DNA from: Arachnopeziza araneosa
Taxonomy: Eukaryota; Ascomycota; Leotiomycetes; Helotiales; Arachnopezizaceae
Assembly: GCA_003988855.1 (NCBI GenBank)
Contig: QYAI01000104.1
Coordinates: 62,001-126,000, forward strand
DNA: 64,000 nucleotides
Direction of reading: 5' to 3'
Positions within the stretch are counted from its first letter, which is position 1. Each line of letters starts with the position of its first letter. The notes beneath the pieces were generated by a model. The model had not been told where the DNA came from. It saw only the letters and a program-made list of their open reading frames with translations, and searched no databases. Made by a program: the position numbers and the translations under genes. This document shows, piece by piece, positions 44,763-56,023 of this stretch.

Positions 44763-47118
44763 TTATAAATTCCAGGTACCGTCCATGATTGCTTCCATTT
44801 GAAGTTGTTCCCATAGTGAGAGGTCTTGAAAAACAGGGTTAGCGTTTGAGGCAAAGGGTTTTTCTAGGTCGGTAAAGCCAGAGGGAATAGAGTTCTTATG
44901 ATGCAAGCCTTGAGGGTTACTGTGTATCGACGAGGAGATTTGATCTGGCTGAAATCTTAGATTTTCTGAGCCATAGCCAGAGTCTGCTGTATTCCTGTAT
45001 GACATATCGTGCGCGGGCGGAAGATTCAGTACCAAGGACGCGGGTATGATGTTTGAGCCATCCTCCGAAAGCGATGGTGGCGGGAAGAAAGCGGCCAGGT
45101 CCTCGTCAAGCGAATATCTAGATGGCTGAAGTGCTTCCATCGATGCTCGAGGAATTCCAACATCTCCATCGTGAGGTTTTGTTCCATGATGGGATGCCTG
45201 GTAAGATTTAAACAACTGTGATTGACAGTTTCGTACAATATCTACAAGTTGACATTTAAGTTGATCTTCAAGTGATTCTGAAAGACCTGAAATCGCAATC
45301 TCGAGCTCTTGTCGGACCCGTCGCGGTAGCTCTCGAGTGAGGAATGCTTCATATCGAGAAAATTCATTTGATCTGTGACGCTCCCAATTGGCATCATCCA
45401 GAGTGTCTTCATCGTCATAATCTGTATTACGAATGACTTAATAATGAGGCCTGTACAAGATAGCGGGTACTCACAGGGTGATGGCATTAAAGTTTCGTCC
45501 TCGTTAGGGAATAGAATGCGATATACCTCCTTCCATTTTTGATCCTCTCCTTGCACAGTTCTTTTCCTAGATCTAAGTAGCTTTTCTTGCTCTTGATCAA
45601 TTCCTTCAGCAGGTTGGTCGTCTTGAATCTCACACCTCTGTAGCTCTCTATGATGTTGCTTTAATTCTGACTCATTCTTAAAAGTAACGAGGCATCGAGC
45701 ACAATGGGTAGGTAGGGCGTGTCGTCGGTAAATATGTTCTCTAATAAACAAAAGTTAGGGCAAATCAGATGTTAGCAACGATGATTGTGTACTTACTTTA
45801 CCCGGTGTACCGTATCCCAACCGGGGCCTGCGCAAGAACGATACCCTCTGTGTTTTCGTGCATTTCGTCTGTAGAATGGACATGCAAATTTGGATAGGGG
45901 TGGGTGGTCCATTCCCAACCCTGTTCTGGGTACTTTGTTAGGTTCATCGCCGTTGCCGTCACTTGGAGAATCAGAATCGTCCCTCTCATCATGCCTACGC
46001 TTAGGAGCTCCTCTATCTAAGGATTGGTTTGATGAATTCCCGGTGTCTGGACGTCCGGATTGCGGAGAGCCTGCTTGCTGGGTCCTATTTCCATGAGTCC
46101 TCAATCCCCAACTTTGATTCAGCATGGATCGAAACTCAGTCATAACTCGATCGACGATCTCTCGCTTCGTAGGATCTAAAATTGAAGAGATCATGGCATG
46201 TTTCTCGACACTGCTAGGTGCACTAGACCATGTATCACTCTCATTCTCAATATCCATATCGCTGTTCAAATCTTCGGACTCGGTGTAAGCTGTTCCAGGA
46301 GTTGCAGTATCGGAAATGACCGAGTCTGAGTCCTCACAACCGTTACCTGAATAATAAGCCTGAGGTGGAGGATGGTTGGTCTTGTTTTCTTTCATGATGG
46401 CTGATGGGCTAGATATGTGACTATTTTCCTCTAGTCCATCGGGAATTATATCCTCGCTCTTAGATATTGTGAGTCTTTCAAAAAGTACTGTATCGACATT
46501 TCCAATCATAGCGTGATGTCCAGTTAGACTAGGCAAGGTATTTGCATTCGATTCCGCACATCCCGCCATATATGTTTCGCGCTTTGTAGGAAGAAAGCCT
46601 CGCAGAGACTCTTCATAGCAATGGTCATTTCCACCAGACAAATGCTTACTATCTGGGGCTTCCAGAGGCACAGAAGGAAGATTGGCATATGGAGTACCAT
46701 GGCTAACTGTCTCGTTCTTAGTGCTGTCTTGGCTCTGGAAAAAATCTACTCCTAGAGATATAGCCGAATCGCCAATTATCGACTCTTTGGATTCGATACC
46801 TTTGGAGGTCGCATGCAACTCCTTGCTTCTGTCAAGAATTTTCTGGCACAAGTCTTGGAGCACTTCGAAATCAGCTCGAGACCATTCTCGGCGCTGCTTT
46901 TCCCATTCCAGCTCCTGGCGACGATGCTCTTCCTGTTGAGCTTGAAGCTGTTTTTGGAATTCTCTCTCTCGCTGCAACGCTTTGCGCTCCAGCTCCTCTC
47001 GCTCGTGTTGAACTCGGTCTTGCAATTGGAGGACGGCCCGCATATGATGCAAGGCTTCCTGGTCCCCTTCACGGTCCCTCCATTCTCCCTTCCTTTTCGA
47101 AGAAGAGGAATGAATCAT
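44763..47118 (-). CDS. Fungal zinc-finger-like (C2H2-type) coiled-coil protein
   Basis: Three exons (47118-45797, 45740-45475, 45421-44763; introns of 56 and 53 nt) give 748 residues. A strong coiled coil at about residues 25-95 (HEREELERKALQREREFQKQ) is followed by a long acidic, Ser-rich disordered region. Then comes a conserved block at about 410-490: FACPFYRRNARKHRGYRSC, GPGWDTVHRVKEHIYRRH, and LPTHCARCLVTFKNESELKQ with HH and C to follow. The Cys and His spacing (C-x2-C ... H-x-H) resembles two variant C2H2 fingers and is typical of a large fungal family annotated as C2H2-domain proteins. The C-terminus is disordered. The protein is probably nuclear. No damage is seen and no partner can be named. 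Confidence 0.78.
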
Positions 47119-47790
47119 TTCTTCTGGATTGGACGTGGGTTTGAAAGGCGCAGTAGGTTAAATCACCGTACGTTAATCAATGAGAGTAGGATAACGATGC
47201 CGTCATCAGCAGAATCAACAGCTTATCAATGCGTCTGATGAAATCAGGCTGGCTCAAACTGCGCAGTTGCGCAAAACCTCTCCAGCCAACGAGCCAATCG
47301 TGAAATTTGTGCATCTGACAACAATCATCGACAACGGCCCCGTTTGTAGAATTTGATAACAGAAGCCCGGTTTCAGTTTAGACAAATACAAATATTTATA
47401 CCCTTGAAACTTAATTTTCATGCTGCTGTCAAATCGTAAATCGTTCGAGTTTCTTCTTCATTTAGAAATTGATAATTTGGTAGAGCGATTACTTAGTAAG
47501 GCACCCTCCCAAAAGTTCCCGTCCGCCCTATCGTGTGGGGGGTATCTTCTTTCCTTTTCCTCATCCATATCCACGTCCACATCACAAGATGGACAACAAC
47601 TTCTTGTATCAAATCATCTCAGGTAATACAGCGTCCACTCTCTATCTTATATCACTAACGTATCAGTGGAATGTTACTTCGTTTAGACAGCATCAACCAT
47701 GCAATCAGGCTTGAGATATCTTTTAGCACGTGACATATCCTGCAAACTCGATCAGAAGTAAGATTGAAATGAAATTCTATATCGAATCCG
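47119..47790. other. intergenic region
   Basis: Promoter of the zinc-finger-like gene and 3' flank of the NRPS-like gene. Nothing else seen. Confidence 0.5.
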
Positions 47791-50700
47791 TTAGGATCGT
47801 TTCGACGAGACACTGAGTCTATCGCTATTATATACATTTGCAGGCCACCCTTGATATACAACCCCATCATCAGCAACATCACCCGCCATTACGAGCGTAT
47901 GTTCCAACAGAATAGTATCACAACCCATGCTCGCACCAGACAGCAGTCTGGACCCCGATCTTAATACACTCCTACTACCCACACTCAATTTGTTGAGTGA
48001 GAAATGCCCTCTCGAATTGATATGGCCCACCAAACTAGCATCATCAGTTGAGACGCGATCTCCAATGTCCAACAGATCAGGCTCCGTGAACATGAGACTC
48101 GGTCTTCCACCTGCAAACAACGCACAATCCTTTCCGATATTTGCTCCTAGAGCACGGAAGTACATGACACAGAAATGTGTTCCTGTGAGTAAGCCGAGAA
48201 TGCCGTTCCCGCCGAAACAGCGACGACGAATGGCTTCGATAGTCAAGAAGAGTTGCCATCGTTGACAATAACTTGATTTATCCCAATCATAACTTCCCGG
48301 CTTTCGGCGACCGAGAAGAATCCACTTAGCTGCTACAACGATAGTCAAGGAAAGAAGAGCGAGCAGGATATAGAGAGCGGATAGAACAGCGACAGCGAAG
48401 CAGTAAAGCTTCATTGGACGATACCAATGAGGGTGGAATTGATCGGTCCCGTGCAAAATCTGAGAGAGAATGATGGTGGATATCGTACCCACATTCCAGT
48501 ATATCTGGACAAATACCGCAATGAATGTGGAGTATAGGAAGATGGAGAATTGGCCAAAGACGAAGTATGGTGCTTTGCCTTCGTAGAAGGCCCGACCGAA
48601 GGGAGTGGAAGACAAAGGCTCTACGTTATGTACTGAGCCAGGTTTACTTTCCACCTTTGTCTCTGAATCTGACAAATCCTTTTCAGATACCTCGTAACAC
48701 GCCTTGGTGGGTGATTTAGATTTTAAGTCTTGATCGAACAGGGAGATGGAGACTGTTGAATCTTGAGGCGATGCCTCAATGGAAAAAGATGCCTTTTCCA
48801 AGTCATAGTTTGGCTGTACTGCCGTAACCGAACTTGCTGAGCTGACTGGAGTTGACAGACACAAGGCACTTCCATTTCGATTTCCAACCCAGACAGTATC
48901 TGCGTCACAAGTCTTGTTCCGCTGGATCAGTGCTCCACTACCAATAACAGCACGAGGACCAATTCGTGTTCCAGGATTCAAAATCACCCGATCAGCAATC
49001 ATTGCTCCATTCTCAATGCGAATCATGTCGCTTCCGATAGCATCGGAAGTGACTAGATGAGAACGAGAGCCAAAGACGACATCATCACCAACGTCGATGA
49101 GGTCGAAGTCTTCGATCGAAGGGCCAGTGCCAGGCCAGTAAACACGTCGCCCAACTTTGCCTCCCATTGCTCTGACAGCAATAGAAGTAGCTTCATAATG
49201 AGCCCCAAAAAGTTTAGTAAGACTTTTCAGACTCCCATGAGGTACAATTGCTGACATTATTTGAGACCTGAAATTATCTCTTGATGTTCGATTCTCAGTC
49301 AAAATAGGTCTCGCGATGCCGCAGAACTTATTCAGAACCTTTTTGATGAGGAAAACCAATGCAAACCATACGAATGGCCTGACACTTACGTGAAGGACTT
49401 GGGCAATATAGTGGAACATGATCCTGCGGGGTGTCGCCCACCATGAGATTATGGCTTTGACGTTGTCCGTTTCTGAAGATTTTAGTCCGACCACAATACC
49501 GAAAAGACCACACATCCACGGCAGAGATGAGACGAATAACACGAAAACCTGTATGGGAATGATGACGAATACTTGCATCAGGAAGTGAGGCTTCGTTGCT
49601 GGGCCTTTAGGGAATTCATGAGTGTCGTCCATCTCGTATGATGCGGAATTGGCACCAATGAAAGTGTCCTCCGGAAGGATTGAACCAGCTGCGACGTGCG
49701 TTTTTAAGCCTACGGAAGAATTCCTCCCGATTTTGATTCGACCTAGAAACATAGAGGTATTGAGCTCCGCTGCGAACGGCCGACAAATGCATCGGTCGAG
49801 GTGGACATTATCACCAATATCCAAGAGATCAAACTCTCCCAGTGTGGTGCCTCTCTCGATGGTAACATTTCTACCAATTTTGGCACCCAAAAGACGATAA
49901 TAAAGGATTCTAGTAGCATCCAAGTGCCGGAAGACGCCCTATCTTCTGTCAGTCACTCACATCGGAAGACAGAAAAGATAACTCACCTTGCCGCAGATCT
50001 GCAAAATCTTCTCTACAATCCACCATCTCGTGTGATAAGATCCCCACATAGGATACATGCCCTCAGAGTATGTTCCAATAATCAACCACTTCAACATAAT
50101 TCCAACAAATGGTGCAACGATTTGAGTTGCAGCACGAGACATGAACATCGCACCGACGAGTGCCAAGAACCGAGACGGCGTATTAGGCTCTTCCCAGATC
50201 TCGGCAATAGAACTTAGAGAATACATCAAAACGGTCCATTGGAAGCCTAATTTCATGGGATAGAAGATAACTATTGGGAGGAGATGAACCATCATTACGA
50301 GAGGATTAGTGGAGCTGCGGGTTTCGGTACATCCTATTCTCGGTTGCGATGATGCCTTGTTGTTTGAGCTTGCAAGGCCGATCTCGTCGATGAGAGCACA
50401 CAATTGGGAAACTTTGGGCGAGGTGAAGAGTTGATCGACTGGGATTCTCACTCCAAGATTGCGGCGGATGATGGAGAGGAGTTGACCCGCACTCATGCTG
50501 TCACCACCGATGTCGAAGAAATCGGACTCGGAGGAAATTTCGTTGGCATCAAAGCCTAGAAGCTCAGCAAAAGCTCGTCGAACTTCCTTTTCAGTTTCAG
50601 AAGCAGCGGGAGTCGAGTCCGAATTCTTCATCTCCTTCAGGATTATATCCAGACACAAACTATCGACATTGTGTACAGTATCTCGAGGAAACGGGACCTC

Positions 50701-52932
50701 GAGGACCAAGATCTGTGATGGCATAAGAAATCCATCTAGTGTCATGGCCAATTCCTTTCGGAGTGGTTCGATTAATATTGTCGATTCTTTTGTGTCTGGA
50801 ATGTCATCCTTCGGGGCAAGATAAACAATTGGTGTGCCATCGTGATGGCTCTCGGCGACGTGAGCTTCGAAATCGGCATCGATGTGTTCTTCAACCTCTC
50901 TTAAAACGAGAGAGATGTCTGAGGAACAAAGTTTCGATGAGATCTTGGTAGTCAATGCACTGTTTATTGGTGGGCATACAGCGTCGAAATGTCTTTCAAT
51001 CAATTTCATCTCGTTTGTAAATGTAACCATATCCATACGGTCGGAAAACTTGATTCGGACAAGCTTGTTGTTACTGGTGGGCAATGCATTCATGTACACA
51101 ATGACCATTGGCCATTTAGACGAATGAAGCAAGGGCTTCAAGACTGCATGCAGGTCGCGCATATCTGGGCGAGGTTTCCCGGATGGTGTCACGATGGCAA
51201 CTCCAACTACCTCTTGGAGAACATCGTGAGGCGCAGAAAAGGCCAGGACTTGTTGTACGCGTCCGAATATGATCGAGTTGCTATCTTGTGATGCGATCGT
51301 GATCGCTTCTTCTACTTCAAAAGGCGAAATGATTTCGCCGCCGCGGTTGATGACTTCCTTGCCTCGTCCGGTAAGGTAGAGGTATCCTTCTTGGTCTAAG
51401 AGCCCCAAGTCTCCAGTGTCAAACCAACCGTCCGAATTGAAGGCTGACTTGTCGATTTTGCCATTTTTGAGATACCCCGGAAAAATAGGACCTCCTCTGA
51501 CGCTAATATGGCCCACCTGGCCAGGAGGCAAATGTGTTCCTGACTCATCAAGAATCGCGATCTCTGGCCCGCATCCTAGACCCGATGTTCCAACACGATC
51601 CAGCTTATAATCCAAAGGAGGTGTAGAGATAGGCATACACTCAGTCATGCCATAGCTTGGCAACACAGTGCAGCTGAAAGTATCCCTTAGTCTAACGGCC
51701 AGGGCAGGAAGAAGACCACCTGCTGCATTGCAAACCAATCTCAGATTACAACGCGATACGACAGCCTCGCCACGCATGCTTCCCTCGGCTAGAATAGCCA
51801 TGTGCATGGATGGTGAAGCATAGTACCAGGATCCTTTACCATCTTCGAGGATGTCCCAGAATAGGTTAGGATCGAAGGCAGGGCAGAGAATGGTCGATCC
51901 TCCCGACAGAACGGGTGCGAATAAGTTCCTGACAATACCTCCAACGTGATTTAGAGGCATCATATTCAAACAGGAATCTGTTGGGGTAAGACCCCATGAG
52001 TCGATAACGCATGATATGCTCGTGATGAGGCCGAAGCACGTGGTCGGGACGACTTTCTTTGTACCCGTGGTGCCACTAGTGAAAAGAATGAGAGCAAGGT
52101 CATCCGCGACATTCGGGGTTGGAGATTCAATCTCAAGTTTTGGATCCTCGAAGATCGTCCGGACTTCAAAAGTCATGTTCTCGCTTTGTTGGATGAGGAG
52201 GATTTGTATTCCGGCCTCCTCTACCCAAGATTCTGTCAAACCCAGTTTGACCATGTCTGATTCCAGAACCAGAATGCAATGTGGTTTTGCAAGTTTCGCA
52301 TCACTTTGAAACTGCGATGCTCCTCCAGCAATGTTTATAGGTGCCGCCGTGTAATATGAAGCGACTGTAAGAACGGCAATTCCAAGGAGATATCCATTTG
52401 GAAGAGCCAGGGCAACAACTGGCTTTGTTCCATCCTTTTGGGGTGAAAGCGGAAGGCGAAACTCTCGAATGAATGTGGCTAGGTCTTTATGTGCTAGTGA
52501 CCGCTGAGATATGGGATCATATAAAACTGGTGACGAACTCTCTGAGTTGAGAAGAGAAGGGATGTCTTCCACCGACATGGCGATCTGGTGAGATATCCGT
52601 TCGAGTATTGGCCTTGAATTCTCATCATGGCCCGCCTTGATGGATTCTGGAAGTTCGGTCCAGAGCTGTGTGCTGTACCGAATCGTGTCAAACGTATGGG
52701 CCGCCCCTCGATAATGAGATACAAAAAATGCTAACGATGCAAGACGCAGCAGTTCCGAATCTGGGCAAACTGGAATGAGATTCAACAGAGTCAAGGATGC
52801 ATCTCGGTCTGCGTGAGTTTTCAGGTCTTTCTTGACTTGATTGGCCCAGGTAGTGAACAGAGCTTTCTCGAGCAAAGATAACGAAGAGCTGTGCACCAAC
52901 TCCTCAAAGAAGTTATCGAACGGTACAGCCAT
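47791..52932 (-). CDS. Pls/PosA-type membrane NRPS (VibA-like), candidate poly-amino-acid synthetase
   Basis: Two exons (52932-49987 and 49938-47791; intron 48 nt) give 1,697 residues. An adenylation domain (about 130-670) shows LILFTSGTTGTKKVV (A3), PSYGMTE (A5), DGWFDTGDLG (A7), GRGKEVINRGGEI (A8) and LPTSNNKLVR with the A10 Lys. A carrier domain follows with its phosphopantetheine Ser in FDIGGDSMSAGQLL (about 811). Then the pattern 'two membrane helices plus a left-handed beta-helix (hexapeptide) domain' occurs three times; the beta-helix parts begin GAKIGRNVTIERGTTLG, GGKVGRRVYWPGTGP and GANIGKDCALFAGG. This is the architecture of bacterial Pls/PosA enzymes, which join one amino acid iteratively, for example into epsilon-poly-L-lysine. 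A fungal member, VibA of Epichloe, is reported to make that polymer. No thioesterase or ordinary condensation domain is present. Product identity is inferred. All motifs are intact. Confidence 0.85.
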
Positions 52933-53011
52933 ACTGAAGCGGTGATTGCATGTAAGTAACGGTTCGACGCCTGCACGAATGACAAGTCCGGAATGACAAC
53001 TTCCAAGACTT

Positions 53012-53218
53012 TCATGTTATATATGCCATCTTGGTCAAGATATCAGCAACCTCATCAAGTGTCCGTGCTCGAATGATACGGATATGATTGGGAAGACCCA
53101 TGGAAATTGGCGTCCAACAATCGCCGCTCGTCGATGGGGAGTTGAGTACTTTGATGCAAACATGACGAGTATATGGTCCGGTCAGACCAAAATGGGGAAT
53201 ACTCAGGATTACATCAGA
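53012..53218 (-). other. 69-codon open segment without start codon, coding-like
   Basis: Between a TAA (53221-53219) and a TGA (53014-53012) lies an open frame that reads like folded protein (HFGLTGPYTRHVCIKVLNSP, SGDCWTPISMGLP, ARTLDEVADILTKM). The first in-frame ATG comes only in the middle. It lies 80 bp upstream of the NRPS-like start on the same strand. It may be an exon of an unrecognised small gene or a relic; no splice sites joining it to the NRPS-like gene in frame were found. Confidence 0.3.
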
Positions 53219-54552
53219 TTAAAATGATGTGTGGGTTCTAAGAAGAGAAGGTGGGTGAAAGGAAACGACAGGTATAAATGAAAGGTGCCAGTTGCAATCC
53301 AGGATACAATGTGATTGACCGTGACAATGCACAGGGACGGTTATCACCACTACTGGCTCTTGCCTTTTCTTGCCAAGACAAATGGCTGTGGACTTCCTAA
53401 AAAAGTCCACGGTACCTGACCGGGGAGAAATGCTTGATTTCGGACCTGGGTGCCGCAATGTTGGGTTGGATCGATGGCTTATCTTAGCTCTCATGGGCAG
53501 CTAGGATATGCGAAGGATATCCTGGCTGCATATAAGAACTTTCTGGAAGGGATCACTTGAATCCTGCCGGATTCATATCAAAAATCCCCGAGGGATTAGT
53601 AGCTAACGATCTACCATAGTTAACAGGTGCAGAACTTACCAAGCGCTTCATACCAATACAAGACGAACGTACTAAGAGTCTAAATGGGACTGCATTAGGC
53701 AAGGTAGATAACGGTATTGAAATCCATCTTTGAACAAAGCCAACAACTAGAAAACATTTAACTGCTCCGATTGGCAATACTAGATGAATAGTTTGATGAG
53801 ACCAGACCTCAACTCTCATTGGCCGGTTTACTATTGCCAAGACGGGGATCATCGTGGCTATCTGCACTTGCATTAGCTGAACTGCAGTGCTCTGTTGTTG
53901 AGTGACCCAAAGTGGTAGGCCGGTATCTCTATGGATGTTTCAAGGAGAGATTATTGCTTGGCATACCAGGGAAAAGGTATTCCCGAAGTCAGGTCCCGAT
54001 ATGAAAGCACACTTGCGGTGGCCGATCGCATCCGCCGAGTGATGTAGTATTGGCAAGGCTGCCTTGCCTGCCAAGACTTCTACAAGTTCTCTTCTCTTGT
54101 CTTATTGATGCCCACGGAAATCTAGCTGCGGTCTCTCTGAGATAGGAAATTCATGAACCAGGTGTTGACTCTGCGGGGTCTTATGAAATGAGAGGACATA
54201 ACATGAGCAGTCGAGAGATGGAATTGCGGTTGTATCATCTACCGCTACTTGAAAGGGGAGCATCTAACATGTGACGGGATTGGAGGAGGTGTTCTAAATT
54301 CGAAGTCCTCTGAATAGCCTCCTGCCTCTTAGGGTTAGCGTCCCGTGAGGGTAGGGACCACTGACGGCTCCGAACGGCCTGATCGCATCGCTCCAGTGAA
54401 ATGACAGCGACGTCGAGATAAGGTTAATCAGGACCAGTGCTGGTCACGGAAGGGAAAATAATGATCCACCTGCTAAAACAGGGCAGATGTAGGAACCCTT
54501 ATCCGAGCCCCTGACGATTCCCTCGCTAACCGCAGATGCAGGCCAATTAGGC

Positions 54553-54559
54553 TGACTCA
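54553..54559. promoter_or_regulatory. TGACTCA, match to the Gcn4/CpcA amino-acid control site
   Basis: A perfect match to the general amino-acid-control consensus, in the near-palindromic context GGCTGACTCAGCC, between the NRPS-like gene and lys2. It is 1.6 kb from the NRPS-like start and downstream of lys2, and a 7-mer is expected several times by chance in a window of this size, so function is unproven. Confidence 0.2.
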
Positions 54560-56023
54560 GCCGGTACTGGGACCAGACGTGCGCAGGGTTGGGCACGGCC
54601 GGCAGGTCAAAGATCAGTCCCCGACCCGACCCGTTCAGCCCAAGAGCTCTGTGGCGTTGGTGGCAGGCTCGGCGATGAGGCGATGCGACGATACTTCAGG
54701 TGGCAGCGAAAGGCCCAAGATCTCTTGTCATGTTTTGAGGAGGACTGTGGTGTCTCTGAAACTAGGATCACATCCTGCTCGCATCATAGAGGCCGTAACG
54801 GAGGATCCATAAGGCTGGAAAAGCTTCCTATCCAAGAGTTGATGCTGCTCACGTGATCAAAAGTAGTGTGCAAAAGCTCTTGATAATATCTCCTCCCTGA
54901 GCAGCTAGGAGTCTGTTCCATGTCGACACGAGAAGCTTTGGATGTACCTCTGACATGTACATGTACATACGCCGGTTTAGGTTCCACGCTCAGCTTCCAC
55001 GCTCGGCTTCCACGCTGTTGTCGTCTCCTCCCAGGAACTGCAGGTGAGGTGCAGAACACGTTTTTGGATGACGTGATGAAATGCATCCCCGATGAATCCA
55101 GCCAGGAACGAAAAGCTGTATGTAAAGGATTTCCACAAACAAGGTTCTTGCGTTGACCTATGTATCGTGTTGATGTGAAAGAAAGCGCGCCTGCCACAAC
55201 GACAGGTGTGCTACCCAAAGATCAGATGGTCCGATGAGTGTCCCTACAAAAGACCCGTCCTCTCATGCCATGCCAAAATCCATCTCCAATCGGACATCCA
55301 AACTGTGTTGATAGCACCGTGCTTTGAAATCGCGCCTTGCCATAACCCAGCCATGCTCCTTGTCGACTGAAACGACAGGGTCCTGGGTACTAGGTCCGCG
55401 GGTGTTTGCCACACGTCGACGACGACCGGACTGAGCACAGTGAGCAGCGTCCCTTCGGCGGTGTATGGCGTGATGGAGGATCATGGGTTGGTCAGGTACT
55501 ACTGGAAGGAACACCTAATGAAGGAGGTAGGATGAAACTGTGAGGAGTGGGCGTGTACCAAGGTCATCAAATGCAGCACAGAATGATGTTCGCAGCTGAG
55601 GACTTGAGCTGCTGAGTAAGGCGGTAGAATCGGCACCGAGTTGTTGTGTCTAGTGCGGTGCTAGTTCCCTCAAATTCAAGAGGCCTTAAAGAGATGATTG
55701 AAGTCAAGTGACCAACTTCCTGCCACGTGATGAAATCACCCTCAGCGCCAGAAATCGCTCGATCTTTGGGACGTATATGTTTAGGAGCTTTTACACGACT
55801 CAAGAATTCATCAGATACCAGAAAGTACAAATATTCACTTAGGGTATGGATCTGATGTTGACCTCAAAGGCTTGGCACAGTGTGAGAATCCCCGAACAGG
55901 CAGGCGAATTTCCGTCTGCCAACGCGATAAGATCAAGGTAACAGGGAAAAGCAGAGCATTTGAAATTTTTCTAGTGATTCATATAAGATCAATTCTCCAG
56001 TTCCATTTTCCCATGTCCAATGA

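Larger units (their letters stand above)
52933..56023. other. 3.1-kb region between the NRPS-like gene and lys2
   Basis: No complete gene could be supported. It includes the NRPS-like gene's promoter, an unusual open frame at 53012-53218 (minus), a GC-rich middle part, a TGACTCA site at 54553 and short direct repeats of CTTCCACGCTC near 54985-55015. The frame at 54784-55218 (minus) has no recognisable motif. Confidence 0.5.

Noticed and set aside
54784..55218. 144-codon minus-strand frame between the NRPS-like gene and lys2
   Set aside because: It overlaps antisense frames, lacks recognisable domains and contains simple repeats; it looks like chance in GC-rich DNA.
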